From Listeria cossartiae subsp. cayugensis (GTDB taxonomy: Bacteria; Bacillota; Bacilli; Lactobacillales; Listeriaceae): 64,000 bases of DNA. The notes beneath the pieces were generated by a model. That model worked only from the letters and a program-made list of their open reading frames with translations, made no database searches and had not been told where the DNA came from. Made by a program: the position numbers and the translations under genes. Positions 8,454 through 19,198 of this stretch are shown here, piece after piece. The stretch is taken from contig NZ_JAARZC010000002.1 of the NCBI RefSeq assembly GCF_014229095.1, forward strand, positions 434,001-498,000, written 5' to 3'. Position 1 is the first letter of the stretch; each line of letters opens with the position of its first letter.

Positions 8454-9359
8454 ATGTTAAAAGTAGCAGTTGTAGGTCTTGGCGGCATCGCGCAAAAAGC
8501 CTATTTGCCAGTTTTTGCAGAAATGGAAAACATCGAGGTACATCTTTATACAAGGGATGCGCAGAAGTTGAAACATTTAAGTGAGAAATATCGTTTTGAT
8601 CATTATCACCAAAGTATTCATTCGATGATTGAATCAGGCGTGAATGCCGCGTTTGTTCATTCCTCTACGGCAAGCCATCCAGAAGTTATCCGGACTTTTT
8701 TAGCGCATCATATTCCGGTATATGTCGATAAACCGATTGCTGATAATTTAGCAGAAGTAGAAGAATTAACGCGTCTAGCAAAAGAGCAAGACACGCTGTT
8801 AATGACTGGTTTTAACCGCCGTTATGCGCCAAAATACCAAGAATTAAAAACATTAACAGATACCAATATGATTATTATGCAAAAAAATCGCGCATCGCAA
8901 CCAGGTGAGCCGCGCACATTTATTTATGACGATTTTATTCATGTTATTGACACTGTGCGATTTTTACTAGATGCCGAAATCGAACAATTAAATGTCTTTC
9001 CGGTATGGCAGGAGAAGCTTCTGGCAAGTGTAACCGTGCAAATTTCAGCGGGAGGAAAAGTGGCGACTGCCATTATGAATCGCGATAGTGGCGTAAATGA
9101 AGAACGCTTAGCAGTGATGACGCCTAACGCCAAATATGAAGTGGAAAATGTCACAGAAACGCATATTTATGAAGGCACGACAGAACGTTTTGAGCGTTTT
9201 GGTGACTGGGAGACGACACTTTATAAAAGAGGATTTGTATCAATTATCCAAGCCTTTTTAACAGCCGTTCGAAATGGCGAGAAAGCACCAATTTCTAAGG
9301 AAGATGCACTAGAAACGCACCGACTTGCAGAAGAAATTCTACGTAAAATCGAAAATTAA
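8454..9359 (+). CDS. Gfo/Idh/MocA family oxidoreductase
   Basis: A 301 aa NAD(P)-dependent dehydrogenase-like protein. The N-terminal Rossmann motif is VGLGGIAQKAY, and VDKPIADN follows where the family has its EKP-like catalytic Lys motif. The C-terminal part is the alpha/beta substrate domain. The RBS is AAAGGAG. The substrate cannot be deduced, since neighbours (msrB, yozE, deoD) give no pathway. An intrinsic stop is not obvious before yozE. Confidence 0.85.
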   Translation: MLKVAVVGLGGIAQKAYLPVFAEMENIEVHLYTRDAQKLKHLSEKYRFDHYHQSIHSMIESGVNAAFVHSSTASHPEVIRTFLAHHIPVYVDKPIADNLAEVEELTRLAKEQDTLLMTGFNRRYAPKYQELKTLTDTNMIIMQKNRASQPGEPRTFIYDDFIHVIDTVRFLLDAEIEQLNVFPVWQEKLLASVTVQISAGGKVATAIMNRDSGVNEERLAVMTPNAKYEVENVTETHIYEGTTERFERFGDWETTLYKRGFVSIIQAFLTAVRNGEKAPISKEDALETHRLAEEILRKIEN

Positions 9360-9421
9360 CTTTATTTTTTTCAGGAAATCAACTATAGTTAAAGCATAAA
9401 AAGAGCGGAGTGTGTTGTACG

Positions 9422-9655
9422 TTGGGAAGATCATTTTATCATTTTTTAATGACATATCGGGACCCGAAACTAACAGATCAGAAAACGGAATTTGCCAACA
9501 ATGCATACCGAGATCATAGTTTTCCAAAGCAAACGAGAAATTACCATATTCTTTGTGATTATCTAGAGTTTAACGCGCCATATTTGCCGGGAATGTCTAT
9601 TTTCGATGAACTTTGGGATGCTTATTTGCTAGATGAAGAGAAAAACAAACACTAG
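9422..9655 (+). CDS. yozE: YozE / UPF0346 family small protein
   Basis: A 77 aa protein of the YozE SAM-like fold family. Recognisable wording includes [20 protein letters not shown] and [11 protein letters not shown] place the start at TTG 9422, giving MGRSFYHF as in homologues. The in-frame GTG at 9410 overlaps GCGGAG, the probable RBS, which has a rather long spacing. TATAGT at 9384 could be its -10, though with a poor -35. Function is unknown. It ends 12 bp before deoD, so the two are probably cotranscribed. Confidence 0.85.
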
Positions 9656-9667
9656 GAGGAAAAAAAG

Positions 9668-10369
9668 ATGAGCGTACATATCGAAGCAAAACAAGGGGAA
9701 ATTGCAGAAACTATTTTATTACCAGGAGATCCGCTAAGAGCGAAATACATTGCAGAAACATTTTTGGAAGATGTTGTTTTATTCAATCAAGTGCGAGGTA
9801 TGCTAGGATTTACCGGTACATATAAAGGCGAAAAAGTTTCTGTCATGGGAACAGGGATGGGTATTCCATCTATTTCGATTTATGTCAATGAATTAATTCA
9901 AAGCTATGATGTGAAAAACTTGATTCGCGTTGGTACAATGGGCGGAATTCAAGCGGACGTAAAAGTTCGTGATGTTGTTATTGCGCAAGCGGCTTCGACA
10001 GATTCACAAATCAACCGCAATACTTTTGCAGGAGTAGACTTTGCGCCTGTAGCTGATTTCTCTCTTCTTAAAAAAGCCTATGATGCAGGTATCGAAAAAG
10101 GATTATCTCTTAAAGTCGGTAATGTTTTCTCAGCAGATCGTTTTTATAATGATCAACTAGACAAACAACAATTAGCTGATTACGGGGTACTTGGTATCGA
10201 AATGGAAGCAGCCGCACTTTATACACTGGCACAAAAATATGGTCGTCGTGCATTAGCCATTTTAACAGTAAGTGACCACATTTTTACTGGGGAAGAAACA
10301 TCGGCGGAAGAGCGCCAAACTACTTTTAATGATATGATTGTTGTAGCATTAGAAGCAGCCATTAAATAA
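9668..10369 (+). CDS. deoD: Purine-nucleoside phosphorylase DeoD type
   Basis: Phosphorolysis of purine (deoxy)nucleosides to base plus (deoxy)ribose-1-phosphate. The 233 aa hexameric-type PNP has [14 protein letters not shown] at the N-terminus, the signature [12 protein letters not shown], and [12 protein letters not shown] for nucleoside binding. The RBS is AGGAGG. The position after yozE and before a carboxypeptidase gene gives no dedicated pathway, so it likely serves purine salvage. Confidence 0.97.
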   Translation: MSVHIEAKQGEIAETILLPGDPLRAKYIAETFLEDVVLFNQVRGMLGFTGTYKGEKVSVMGTGMGIPSISIYVNELIQSYDVKNLIRVGTMGGIQADVKVRDVVIAQAASTDSQINRNTFAGVDFAPVADFSLLKKAYDAGIEKGLSLKVGNVFSADRFYNDQLDKQQLADYGVLGIEMEAAALYTLAQKYGRRALAILTVSDHIFTGEETSAEERQTTFNDMIVVALEAAIK

Positions 10370-10399
10370 ATTTAAATTACTAACTTAGAAGCAGACTTA

Positions 10400-11239
10400 A
10401 TGTATACAGGAAGGTTGATAAACACAATGAGTTCTTTATTAACAATCGCTTTAGCTATCAGTATTAGTTGTGTGCACACGGTAGAAGATCAATTTTTCGG
10501 TGGCACAAATGCTAACGTAGAACAAAAAGCGACTAGCAACCAAACACTTGCGGAACTAGAAAAAGACCCACTTTATCCGTATATTGATAAGCAAAATAAA
10601 TTAACGGAGAAAAATGGGATTAAGTATATCGAAAACGAGGAAAACATGCTGGTTCTGGCCAACAAAGATTTCTCCTTGCAACCAACATATACCCCCCCAG
10701 ACTTAGTTCGCCCTAATGTAACGTTCTCGTTTGGCGAGCAGCAAGTCGAAAAAGCACAACTTCGAAAAGATGCAGCAAAAGGTTTGGAAGAGATGTTTGC
10801 AGCTGCGAATAAAGATGGGAAGAAACTATTTGCTGTTTCTGGCTATCGTTCATACAAGCGCCAACAAGAAGTATTCCAAGCCGAAGTAAATGCTAAAGGG
10901 GACCAAAAAGCTAGGGAAGCAGTGGCATACCCAGGCACAAGTGAGCATCAAACCGGTTTAGCGATGGATATCTCGTCAGAAAACCAATCATATGAACTAA
11001 CAGAAGCTTTCGGAAATACCCCTGAAGGCAAATGGTTACAGGAAAATGCCCATAATTACGGTTTTATCCTACGTTATATGAAAGGCCGCGAAGACATTAC
11101 AAAATATCAATACGAATCGTGGCATTATCGTTATGTCGGCAAAGATGCTGCAACAATTATTTACAAAAACAACTGGACTTTGGAAGAATTTTTTGAGCAA
11201 GTTGAGGCACTTCAAAAGAAAGTAGATGCCGCTAAATAA
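10400..11239 (+). CDS. VanY/M15-type D-alanyl-D-alanine carboxypeptidase
   Basis: Probable exported zinc peptidase that trims the terminal D-Ala of peptidoglycan stems. M15B signatures are visible: SGYRSYKRQQEVF, then SEHQTGLAMDI (zinc His and Asp) and ESWHYRYVG (third zinc His plus Arg). The N-terminus has a hydrophobic stretch ending in SISC (Cys24 from ATG 10400), which could be a degenerate lipobox or a simple signal peptide. The start is uncertain: ATG 10427 has the better-placed AGGAAGG, but ATG 10400 keeps the Arg of the signal n-region. A strong terminator follows. Confidence 0.85.
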   Translation: MYTGRLINTMSSLLTIALAISISCVHTVEDQFFGGTNANVEQKATSNQTLAELEKDPLYPYIDKQNKLTEKNGIKYIENEENMLVLANKDFSLQPTYTPPDLVRPNVTFSFGEQQVEKAQLRKDAAKGLEEMFAAANKDGKKLFAVSGYRSYKRQQEVFQAEVNAKGDQKAREAVAYPGTSEHQTGLAMDISSENQSYELTEAFGNTPEGKWLQENAHNYGFILRYMKGREDITKYQYESWHYRYVGKDAATIIYKNNWTLEEFFEQVEALQKKVDAAK

Positions 11240-11249
11240 CAAGCTTTTG

Positions 11250-11285
11250 AGCCATAAACAAGCATTTGTTTATGGCTTTTTTTAT
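11250..11285 (+). terminator. Terminator after the carboxypeptidase gene
   Basis: A perfect 12-bp stem (AGCCATAAACAA, 4-nt loop, TTGTTTATGGCT) is followed by TTTTTTTATT. Confidence 0.95.
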
Positions 11286-11305
11286 TGTGGGTAGAAATTA
11301 AATGC

Positions 11306-11334
11306 TTGCAAAAAATACCTATAGGGGGTATACT
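11306..11334 (+). promoter_or_regulatory. csoR-copA-copZ promoter
   Basis: TTGCAA (11306-11311), an exactly 17-bp spacer, then TATACT (11329-11334). The CsoR operator fills the spacer and overlaps the -10. Confidence 0.85.
11315..11331 (+). promoter_or_regulatory. CsoR operator
   Basis: ATACCTATAGGGGGTAT is a pseudo-palindrome of the CsoR type (TACC...GGGTA with a G-tract). Its place between the -35 and -10 implies repression without copper and derepression on Cu(I) binding to CsoR. Confidence 0.85.
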
Positions 11335-11364
11335 GTTAATTGTAGAAACAAAGGAGGAGAAAAA

Positions 11365-11658
11365 ATGAAACACGACCAACCAATTGTTCCACGCAAAGAA
11401 GACGAAACGAAATTACTTCAAAATCGTTTGCGACGTATCGAAGGCCAAATCCGCGGTATTGCTCAAATGGTCGAGGATGATAGATATTGTACAGACATTT
11501 TAGTTCAAATTTCAGCAGCCAATAAAGCACTTAAAAATGTTGGTTTGCAAGTGCTCGAGCATCATACGGCACACTGTGTTGTCGATGCAGCGAAAAATGG
11601 GGAAGATGACGTAATGGAGGACTTACTTAAAGCAATACGTCAATTTTCGAAAACCTGA
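11365..11658 (+). CDS. csoR: Copper-sensing repressor CsoR
   Basis: A 97 aa all-helical repressor of the CsoR/RcnR family that releases DNA on Cu(I) binding. The Cu ligands are visible as Cys42 (RYCTDIL) and His67/Cys71 (HTAHC), the C-H-C pattern that separates CsoR from RcnR and Frm[12 protein letters not shown] is the conserved first helix. The start is ATG 11365 behind AAGGAGGAG; upstream in-frame codons lie inside the promoter. It is the first gene of the operon with copA and copZ and autoregulated through the operator in its promoter. Confidence 0.95.
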   Translation: MKHDQPIVPRKEDETKLLQNRLRRIEGQIRGIAQMVEDDRYCTDILVQISAANKALKNVGLQVLEHHTAHCVVDAAKNGEDDVMEDLLKAIRQFSKT

Positions 11659-11672
11659 GGGGGGTATATACG

Positions 11673-13886
11673 ATGAGTGATAAATATGTAAGACAAGATT
11701 TAAATGTTTTTGGGATGACTTGTGCAGCCTGTTCCACGAGAATTGAAAAGTCGTTAAATAAAGCAGAAGGCGTAGAAAAAGCTAATGTTAACTTAGTAAC
11801 AGAAAATGCGGCCGTTTATTACGATCCAGAAGTAACATCCACAGAAGATTTAATTAAAGTCGTCAAACATGCCGGATACGATGCAGCAGAAAAAATGACC
11901 AAAGAAGAAAAAGATGCTGTTTTAGAAAAGAATTTCAAAAAAGAAGTGCGACGGTTCATTCTTTCTGCTGTGCTTTCATTACCATTATTGCTTACGATGG
12001 TGACGCATATTCCGTACATTCATGAAATGGCGTTTGCGGAAACGATTGGTAATTGGATTAATCCGACAATCCAATTAGTACTCGCAACCATTGTCCAATT
12101 TTATATTGGTTGGCGGTTTTATGATGGGGCTTATAAAGCACTTCGAGGTAAAAGCGCGAATATGGACGTTTTAGTCGCGCTCGGTACGTCAGCTGCCTAT
12201 TTCTACAGTGTGGTGGAATATATTCGTCACATGATTGATCCAAGCGTGATGCCACATTACTATTTTGAGACAAGTGCGGTTCTGATTACGTTAATCTTAT
12301 TAGGTAAATTACTAGAATCATATGCAACTTCTAGAACAACAGAATCTATCGCGGGTCTGCTCGAACTACAAGCGAAAGAAGCGACCGTTATTCGGGAAGG
12401 TAAAGAATGGTTAGTACCAGTAGATTCCTTGAAAATTGGCGATATCATCTTAGTTCGTCCGGGTGAAAAAGTACCAATGGACGCAGAAATTATTTCCGGC
12501 GAAACGAGTATTGATGAGGCGATGATTACTGGTGAACCTGTGCCAGTAGAGAAAAAGCCAGGTGACTCGGTTATTGGGGCTACAATTAACTTTGACGGGG
12601 CTTTTCAAGCAAAAATAACGAAACGGATGGAAGAAACAGTTTTAGAATCGATTATTCGTTTGGTGGAGGAAGCACAAGGGATTAAAGCACCAATTCAACG
12701 TTTAGCCGATAAAATCTCTGGTATCTTTGTTCCGATTGTACTAGGGATTGCTGCTGTGACATTTATTATTTGGTACCTTGTAACTGGTACTGTGGATGGC
12801 TCACTCGAAGCCGCGATTGCTGTATTAGTTATCGCCTGTCCCTGTGCGCTCGGGCTCGCAACACCAACTGCTATCATGGCTGGAACTGGTAAAGGCGCCG
12901 AAAGTGGGATATTATTTAAAGGTGGCGAACATTTAGAACGTACATCGAAAGTTGATACTATCGTTTTTGATAAAACAGGTACTTTAACAGAAGGTAAACT
13001 AGAAGTAAGTGATAAAGAAGCAGCACATGACCAATTTTTCCCTTATGTATTCTTGATGGAACAACAATCAGAGCATCCGATTGCGAAAGCGATTATTAAG
13101 ATGTTAGCGTCTGAGAATATCGATGTTTCCGCGATTCAACAAGGGAAAATTCGAGCAAAAGCTGGGCACGGAATGACAGGAATGCTTGATGGAAGTAAAG
13201 TGGAACTGGGCGCTTATCGCTATATTTCGTCCCTTACAACGATTCCAAAAGAAGCAGATAAGTTAATCGGAAGCTGGATGCATGCTGGGAAAACTGTGGT
13301 AGCGATGGCAATTGATGGTGTCTATGCCGGCGCACTTGCTTTATCTGACACACCACGACCAGAAGCGAAAGAAGCCATTCAAAAGCTGCAAGCACAAGGT
13401 ATCAAAACGGCAATTTGTTCTGGGGACCAATCCGTAGTTGTAGAAAATATGGCGAAAGATTTAGGAACGGATATGTTTTTTGCTGAACAATTGCCAAATG
13501 ATAAAAGTGCTCTAGTAGAAAAATTACAACAAGAAGGCCATATCGTTGCTTTCGTTGGTGATGGTATTAATGATGCGCCAGCCCTTGCAGCAAGCGATAT
13601 TGGGATTAGTATCGGAACAGGAACAGACATCGCAATTGAAACAGGTGACGTAACACTCGTAAGTCACCGTTTGACATTGATTCCGGAAACAATCGAACTT
13701 TCCAAAGCAACTATGCGCAATATCCGCCAAAACTTTTTCTGGGCACTTGCTTACAACTGTGCGGGTATTCCGATTGCCGCACTAGGCCTACTAGCACCAT
13801 GGGTAGCAGGTCTTGCAATGGCATTTAGTTCCGTTTCGGTTGTAACAAACGCACTACGCTTAAAAAGATATAAATTTAAATCCTAG
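11673..13886 (+). CDS. copA: Copper-exporting P1B-type ATPase CopA
   Basis: Pumps Cu(I) out across the membrane using ATP. The 737 aa protein carries one N-terminal heavy-metal domain (MTCAACSTR, about residues 14-22), the actuator TGEP motif, the CPC metal site (about residue 389, [13 protein letters not shown]), the phosphorylation motif DKTGTLTEG (Asp about 432), SEHPIAKA with the P1B His-Pro pair, and [15 protein letters not shown]. subtilis CopA has two N-terminal metal domains, whereas here there is one. It lies 14 bp after csoR with a GAGGGGGG RBS; copZ follows. Confidence 0.96.
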   Translation: MSDKYVRQDLNVFGMTCAACSTRIEKSLNKAEGVEKANVNLVTENAAVYYDPEVTSTEDLIKVVKHAGYDAAEKMTKEEKDAVLEKNFKKEVRRFILSAVLSLPLLLTMVTHIPYIHEMAFAETIGNWINPTIQLVLATIVQFYIGWRFYDGAYKALRGKSANMDVLVALGTSAAYFYSVVEYIRHMIDPSVMPHYYFETSAVLITLILLGKLLESYATSRTTESIAGLLELQAKEATVIREGKEWLVPVDSLKIGDIILVRPGEKVPMDAEIISGETSIDEAMITGEPVPVEKKPGDSVIGATINFDGAFQAKITKRMEETVLESIIRLVEEAQGIKAPIQRLADKISGIFVPIVLGIAAVTFIIWYLVTGTVDGSLEAAIAVLVIACPCALGLATPTAIMAGTGKGAESGILFKGGEHLERTSKVDTIVFDKTGTLTEGKLEVSDKEAAHDQFFPYVFLMEQQSEHPIAKAIIKMLASENIDVSAIQQGKIRAKAGHGMTGMLDGSKVELGAYRYISSLTTIPKEADKLIGSWMHAGKTVVAMAIDGVYAGALALSDTPRPEAKEAIQKLQAQGIKTAICSGDQSVVVENMAKDLGTDMFFAEQLPNDKSALVEKLQQEGHIVAFVGDGINDAPALAASDIGISIGTGTDIAIETGDVTLVSHRLTLIPETIELSKATMRNIRQNFFWALAYNCAGIPIAALGLLAPWVAGLAMAFSSVSVVTNALRLKRYKFKS

Positions 13887-13898
13887 GAGGAGAAAAAT

Positions 13899-14105
13899 AT
13901 GGAAAAACTAATTTTAAATGTAGAAGGTATGACTTGTGGGCACTGTGAGGCTCGCGTAACAAAAGCTTTATCCGAAGTAAGTGGCGTGAAAAATGCGGTA
14001 GTTTCGTTGGATGAAGGAACGGCTACAGTTGAATTCGAAAAAGGACAAGTAACAGAAGATGCGCTTATTGATGCCGTAGAAGAAGCAGGATATGAAGTCG
14101 CTTAA
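13899..14105 (+). CDS. copZ: Copper chaperone CopZ
   Basis: A 68 aa single HMA-domain protein with the metal-binding MTCGHC near the N-terminus. It carries Cu(I) to CopA and may transfer it to CsoR. Length and fold pattern (EGMTCGHCEARV, then VTEDALIDAVEEAGYEV) are typical for CopZ. The RBS is AGGAGG, 12 bp after copA. It is the last gene of the copper operon, with a terminator directly downstream. Confidence 0.96.
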   Translation: MEKLILNVEGMTCGHCEARVTKALSEVSGVKNAVVSLDEGTATVEFEKGQVTEDALIDAVEEAGYEVA

Positions 14106-14114
14106 TTGAAAAGC

Positions 14115-14150
14115 AAAAAGGAGGATTCTTAGCGGAATTCTCCTTTTTTA
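14115..14150 (+). terminator. Terminator of the csoR-copA-copZ operon
   Basis: AAAAAGGAGGATTC and GAATTCTCCTTTTT form a 14-bp stem with one G-T pair and a T-run. Confidence 0.9.
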
Positions 14151-14210
14151 TATGTCATGAAAAAAAGATACCAAAATGACCCGAAAACTGGTAAAATAAA
14201 TGAGTTAAAT

Positions 14211-14237
14211 AAAATGTGCTAGTAGTAGCCACATTTT
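14211..14237 (+). promoter_or_regulatory. Hairpin in the ctpA leader
   Basis: AAAATGTG and CACATTTT (8 bp, extended by CTA/TAG across a bulged C) form a hairpin about 10 nt upstream of the RBS. No T-run follows. It could tune translation or mRNA stability. Confidence 0.4.
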
Positions 14238-14259
14238 ACATAGAAAGTGGTGAAGAAAG

Positions 14260-15750
14260 ATGGAACAATCCCCACAAAACGAACCAGACAAAGTGGAGAA
14301 AAAGGAAGAACAAAAATCAAAACCTGGCAATGGTTATATAAAAATGAAGTTATTCCCATTTATCATGCTATTATTCGCTTTTGTCTTTGTTACGGCATTA
14401 GTGACAACCATCGTGATGTCTTTAGGGGATGACAAGCAAGTAAAAGTGAGTATTCCAGAACGAAAAGAATTTACTAAACTATATGACGTATATGACGAAA
14501 TTACGAATAAATATTATAAAGATACAAAATCCAGCAACATGATCGACGGAGCCATTACCGGTATGGTGAATTCGCTTGATGATCCTTATTCCACTTTTAT
14601 GTCGAAAAAAGAATCATCGGCTTTTAACGATACGATTTCTGCTAGTTTTGAAGGAATTGGTGCAGAAATTCAAGAAAAAGATGGCGCCATCGTAGTCGTT
14701 TCTCCTATCAAAAATTCTCCGGCCGAAAAAGCTGGTTTGCGTCCGCAAGATATTATTACACAAGTAGACGGGAAGTCTGTTAAAGGCGATACCGCAACCG
14801 AAGCAACCCAAAAAATCCGCGGTGAAAAAGGAACAAAAGTAACGCTTACGATTCAACGTTCCAACGAAGATAAACCATTTGATGTTACGATTACACGTGA
14901 TGAAATTCCCATCGAAACCGTTTATAAAGAAATGGGCAGCGATAAAATTGCCCACGTCACTATCAGCACATTTTCAGAAACAACCTATGATGAGCTTGAA
15001 AAAGCACTCAAAGCCCTTGAAAAAGATGGTATGAAAGGACTTGTGATTGACTTGCGAGGAAATCCTGGTGGTTTACTCGACCAAGCTGTTTCAATTTCTA
15101 GCCTGTTTGTTCCTGATGGCAAAGTTGTCGTACAAGAACAAGGGAAAGATGGCAGTAAATCAGCCATTAAAGCCGATAGTAGCTCACATGGCGATTATAA
15201 AGTAAAAGTACCAACTACCATGCTTATTGATGGTGGGAGCGCAAGTGCTTCAGAAATTCTTGCAGCAGCAGCGAAAGAATCTGGCGGCATCAAACTTGTC
15301 GGCGCAAAATCATTCGGTAAAGGGACTGTTCAAACAGCGACTACTTTATCTGATGAGTCGACACTAAAACTAACAGTCGCAAAATGGTTAACGCCAAACA
15401 GCGAATGGATTCATGAAAAAGGTATTACGCCAGATGTGGTTGTGAACATGCCAAATTACGCAACCATGACTATTCCTTCCTCCACAAAAGTCTACCAAAA
15501 TGGCGATTTCGGTGATGATGTAAGAACCATCGAAACCATGCTCAAAGCACTAGACTATAACGTTGGAAAAGTAGACGGCTTATACGATATAGATACAAAA
15601 TATGCTGTTCAGAGATTCCAAGCAGCAAACAAAATAGATGTGACGGGAATTATGACAGGTGTAACAACCGATAAATTAGTCGAATTAACGCAAAAACATC
15701 TAAAAGAAATAGATCCACAACTACAAAAAGCAAAAGCCTTGGTGAAGTAA
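14260..15750 (+). CDS. ctpA: Carboxy-terminal processing protease CtpA (S41)
   Basis: A membrane-anchored serine protease of 496 aa acting on the outer face. Order: a basic/acidic cytosolic tail, one transmembrane helix (about residues 30-52), a PDZ domain (about 115-195, with GIGAEIQEKDGAIVV), the S41 catalytic domain with LRGNPGGLLDQAV, Ser about 325 in GGSASASEIL and Lys about 353 in SFGKGTVQ (the Ser-Lys dyad), then a C-terminal peptidoglycan-binding domain (about 410-470). The closest known type is B. subtilis CtpA/CtpB. The substrate is unknown. A MarR gene follows 38 bp downstream. Confidence 0.94.
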   Translation: MEQSPQNEPDKVEKKEEQKSKPGNGYIKMKLFPFIMLLFAFVFVTALVTTIVMSLGDDKQVKVSIPERKEFTKLYDVYDEITNKYYKDTKSSNMIDGAITGMVNSLDDPYSTFMSKKESSAFNDTISASFEGIGAEIQEKDGAIVVVSPIKNSPAEKAGLRPQDIITQVDGKSVKGDTATEATQKIRGEKGTKVTLTIQRSNEDKPFDVTITRDEIPIETVYKEMGSDKIAHVTISTFSETTYDELEKALKALEKDGMKGLVIDLRGNPGGLLDQAVSISSLFVPDGKVVVQEQGKDGSKSAIKADSSSHGDYKVKVPTTMLIDGGSASASEILAAAAKESGGIKLVGAKSFGKGTVQTATTLSDESTLKLTVAKWLTPNSEWIHEKGITPDVVVNMPNYATMTIPSSTKVYQNGDFGDDVRTIETMLKALDYNVGKVDGLYDIDTKYAVQRFQAANKIDVTGIMTGVTTDKLVELTQKHLKEIDPQLQKAKALVK

Positions 15751-15788
15751 ACGTACAACTTTTTTGAAAAACTGGAGGTAGCAAAAAA

Positions 15789-16205
15789 ATGGAAACATAC
15801 TTAGAAATTGAAACGTTGATTAAGCGAATTTTTAATAGTTTTCGTCATGAAGTCGAAGCAGTACTCGACAAAAGATTGAGTGGTAGCGAATACCGCGTCT
15901 TGAGTTTGATTTCTAGCGGACTTACGAAAACATCAGAATTAGCGAAAACCCTTGATGTTTCAGCCAGTCACATTACAGCCATTACTGATACTTTAGTCGA
16001 AGAACAATTTATTACACGTCATCGTTCTGAAGTAGACCGCCGAATTATTGAACTAAGATTGACCACAAGTGCCGAGGAATTTGTCAAAGAAATTGATAAA
16101 AAGAAAAAAGAAATGATCGTCAAACGCTTTGCTGTTTTTTCCGAGTATGAACAAGCGGAATTCCGCAAACTACTCAAAAAACTAGCAGACGGTTCCATTA
16201 AATAA
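15789..16205 (+). CDS. MarR family transcriptional regulator
   Basis: A 138 aa winged-helix regulator. It has the MarR layout: an N-terminal dimerisation helix, a recognition region about residues 50-75 (LAKTLDVSASHITAITDTLV) and a wing HRSEVDRRIIELRLT. The conserved wing Asp-Arg (VDRR) is present. The ligand and targets are unknown. It follows ctpA with a good RBS (GGAGGT) and is closed by a terminator, so it may be cotranscribed with ctpA. The Mn transporter operon begins after the terminator. Confidence 0.88.
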   Translation: METYLEIETLIKRIFNSFRHEVEAVLDKRLSGSEYRVLSLISSGLTKTSELAKTLDVSASHITAITDTLVEEQFITRHRSEVDRRIIELRLTTSAEEFVKEIDKKKKEMIVKRFAVFSEYEQAEFRKLLKKLADGSIK

Positions 16206-16210
16206 ATAGT

Positions 16211-16247
16211 AAAAATCCCGTAGTCTAATCGACTGCGGGATTTTTTT
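16211..16247 (+). terminator. Terminator after the MarR gene
   Basis: AAAAATCCCGTAGTC and GACTGCGGGATTTTT form a 15-bp stem (one G-T pair) with a 6-nt loop and a T-run. Confidence 0.95.
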
Positions 16248-16260
16248 ATGAACATTTTAC

Positions 16261-16289
16261 TTTACAACAAAAAGGTTCTCCGTTATACT
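16261..16289 (+). promoter_or_regulatory. mntBCA promoter
   Basis: TTTACA (16261-16266), a 17-bp spacer and TATACT (16284-16289). It starts just after the preceding terminator and about 75 bp before the mntB start. Confidence 0.8.
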
Positions 16290-16298
16290 TTGGATGAA

Positions 16299-16318
16299 AG
16301 TTGCTCAAAGGAAACATT
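16299..16318 (+). promoter_or_regulatory. MntR-like operator
   Basis: AGTTGCTCAAAGGAAACATT resembles the B. subtilis MntR box as I recall it (TTTGCCTTAAGGAAAC type). It spans the predicted transcription start, about 9 bp after the -10, a position that would give Mn-dependent repression. Confidence 0.6.
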
Positions 16319-16364
16319 TTTAGTTGTGTATAAAATTTAGTCTTAAAGGAAAAGGGTGGTTTAC

Positions 16365-17087
16365 ATGGAAATCCAAGGTTTAACGATAGCGTACAAACAA
16401 AAAGTGGCCATTGATAATGTCACACTTCAAATAGCGGCAGGTAAATTAACTGGCATAGTTGGTCCAAATGGGGCTGGCAAATCAACTTTATTAAAAGGAA
16501 TGATGGGGCTAATTCCCCGCGAACAAGGACAAGTCACTTTAGCGGATAAACCGCTTTCCTACTGGAGAAAGAAAATCGCATACGTACCGCAACGAAGTGA
16601 AGTAGATTTAACTTTCCCGATTACCGTTTTTGATATGGTATTGCTCGGAACGTATCCAGCGCTTGGACTAATTAAACGTCCCGGAAAGAAAGAGAAACAA
16701 CTCGCATTAGACGCGTTAGAACAAGTGGAAATGACAGGCTTTATGAAAAGACAAATCGGTGAACTATCTGGTGGTCAATTGCAACGAGTGTTTATCGCAC
16801 GCGCACTTGCCCAACATGCGGAAATTTTCTTTTTAGATGAACCATTTGCTGGCATTGATATGACGAGTGAAGCGCTGATTATGCGACTGTTAAAAAAACT
16901 AAGAGACAATGGAAAAACGATAGTCGTTGTGCACCATGATTTTCATAAAGTAGCGGCTTACTTCGACGATATTATTTTACTCAATAAAAAATTAGTAGCG
17001 CACGGTCCAGTAGAACAAACATTTACAGAAGAGAAAATTAAATTTGCTTACGGTGACGCGCCGGTAGCATTTGCGACGGGGGTGTAG
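16365..17087 (+). CDS. mntB: Manganese ABC transporter, ATPase subunit
   Basis: A 240 aa ABC ATPase with Walker A GPNGAGKST, the Q-loop YVPQRSEV, the signature LSGGQLQRV, and Walker B FFLDEPFAG. The sequence type is the metal (Zn/Mn) ABC family. The start is ATG 16365, 9 codon-bases after an in-frame GTG at 16356 that overlaps the GGGTGG of the RBS region. With the permease and lipoprotein that follow it forms an MntABC-type importer. Promoter and MntR-like box lie directly upstream. Confidence 0.93.
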   Translation: MEIQGLTIAYKQKVAIDNVTLQIAAGKLTGIVGPNGAGKSTLLKGMMGLIPREQGQVTLADKPLSYWRKKIAYVPQRSEVDLTFPITVFDMVLLGTYPALGLIKRPGKKEKQLALDALEQVEMTGFMKRQIGELSGGQLQRVFIARALAQHAEIFFLDEPFAGIDMTSEALIMRLLKKLRDNGKTIVVVHHDFHKVAAYFDDIILLNKKLVAHGPVEQTFTEEKIKFAYGDAPVAFATGV

Positions 17088-17090
17088 AAG

Positions 17091-18945
<1,855 letters not shown>

Positions 18946-19198
18946 GGTATACGCATCCTATTATTCTTAAGTGTGTAGTTGTTTATTAGTCGGAATATTT
19001 AAATTACATAATATATATAATAATTATGATATGATTTATTTAGATACCCGTGGTATTTCTTGCCACTTTTAGTAAAATACTCTGGTGAATACAACCTAGA
19101 CTTAAGTTCTGCCATTCCAATTTTTTAGAAGGATCATTCATGTTACCCTTACGAAATTGGATTTTAAACATAAAACAACAACAGGGAGTAGAGATAAG
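18946..19198. other. AT-rich gene-free stretch before the DUF5067-like gene
   Basis: With the repeat before it, this makes about 335 bp without a gene. It is AT-rich, with candidate -10 hexamers TATGAT at 19025 and 19030 but no well-spaced -35 (TTACAT at 19004 is 15 bp from the first). An upstream segment at 19048-19065 has a short dyad (GTGG...CCAC). No ORF or known RNA was recognised. It probably contains the promoter of the next gene. Confidence 0.5.

Noticed and set aside
9410-9421. GTG start for yozE
   Set aside because: It overlaps the RBS region; homologues begin at the residue encoded by TTG 9422.
11641-11672. Second CsoR-like G-tract (GAGGGGGGTATATAC) before copA
   Set aside because: It is the copA ribosome-binding site; the other half (TACC) of an operator is missing.
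13524-13730. Minus-strand Cys-rich ORF within copA
   Set aside because: Antisense artefact; Cys-rich only because of the copA codons on the other strand.
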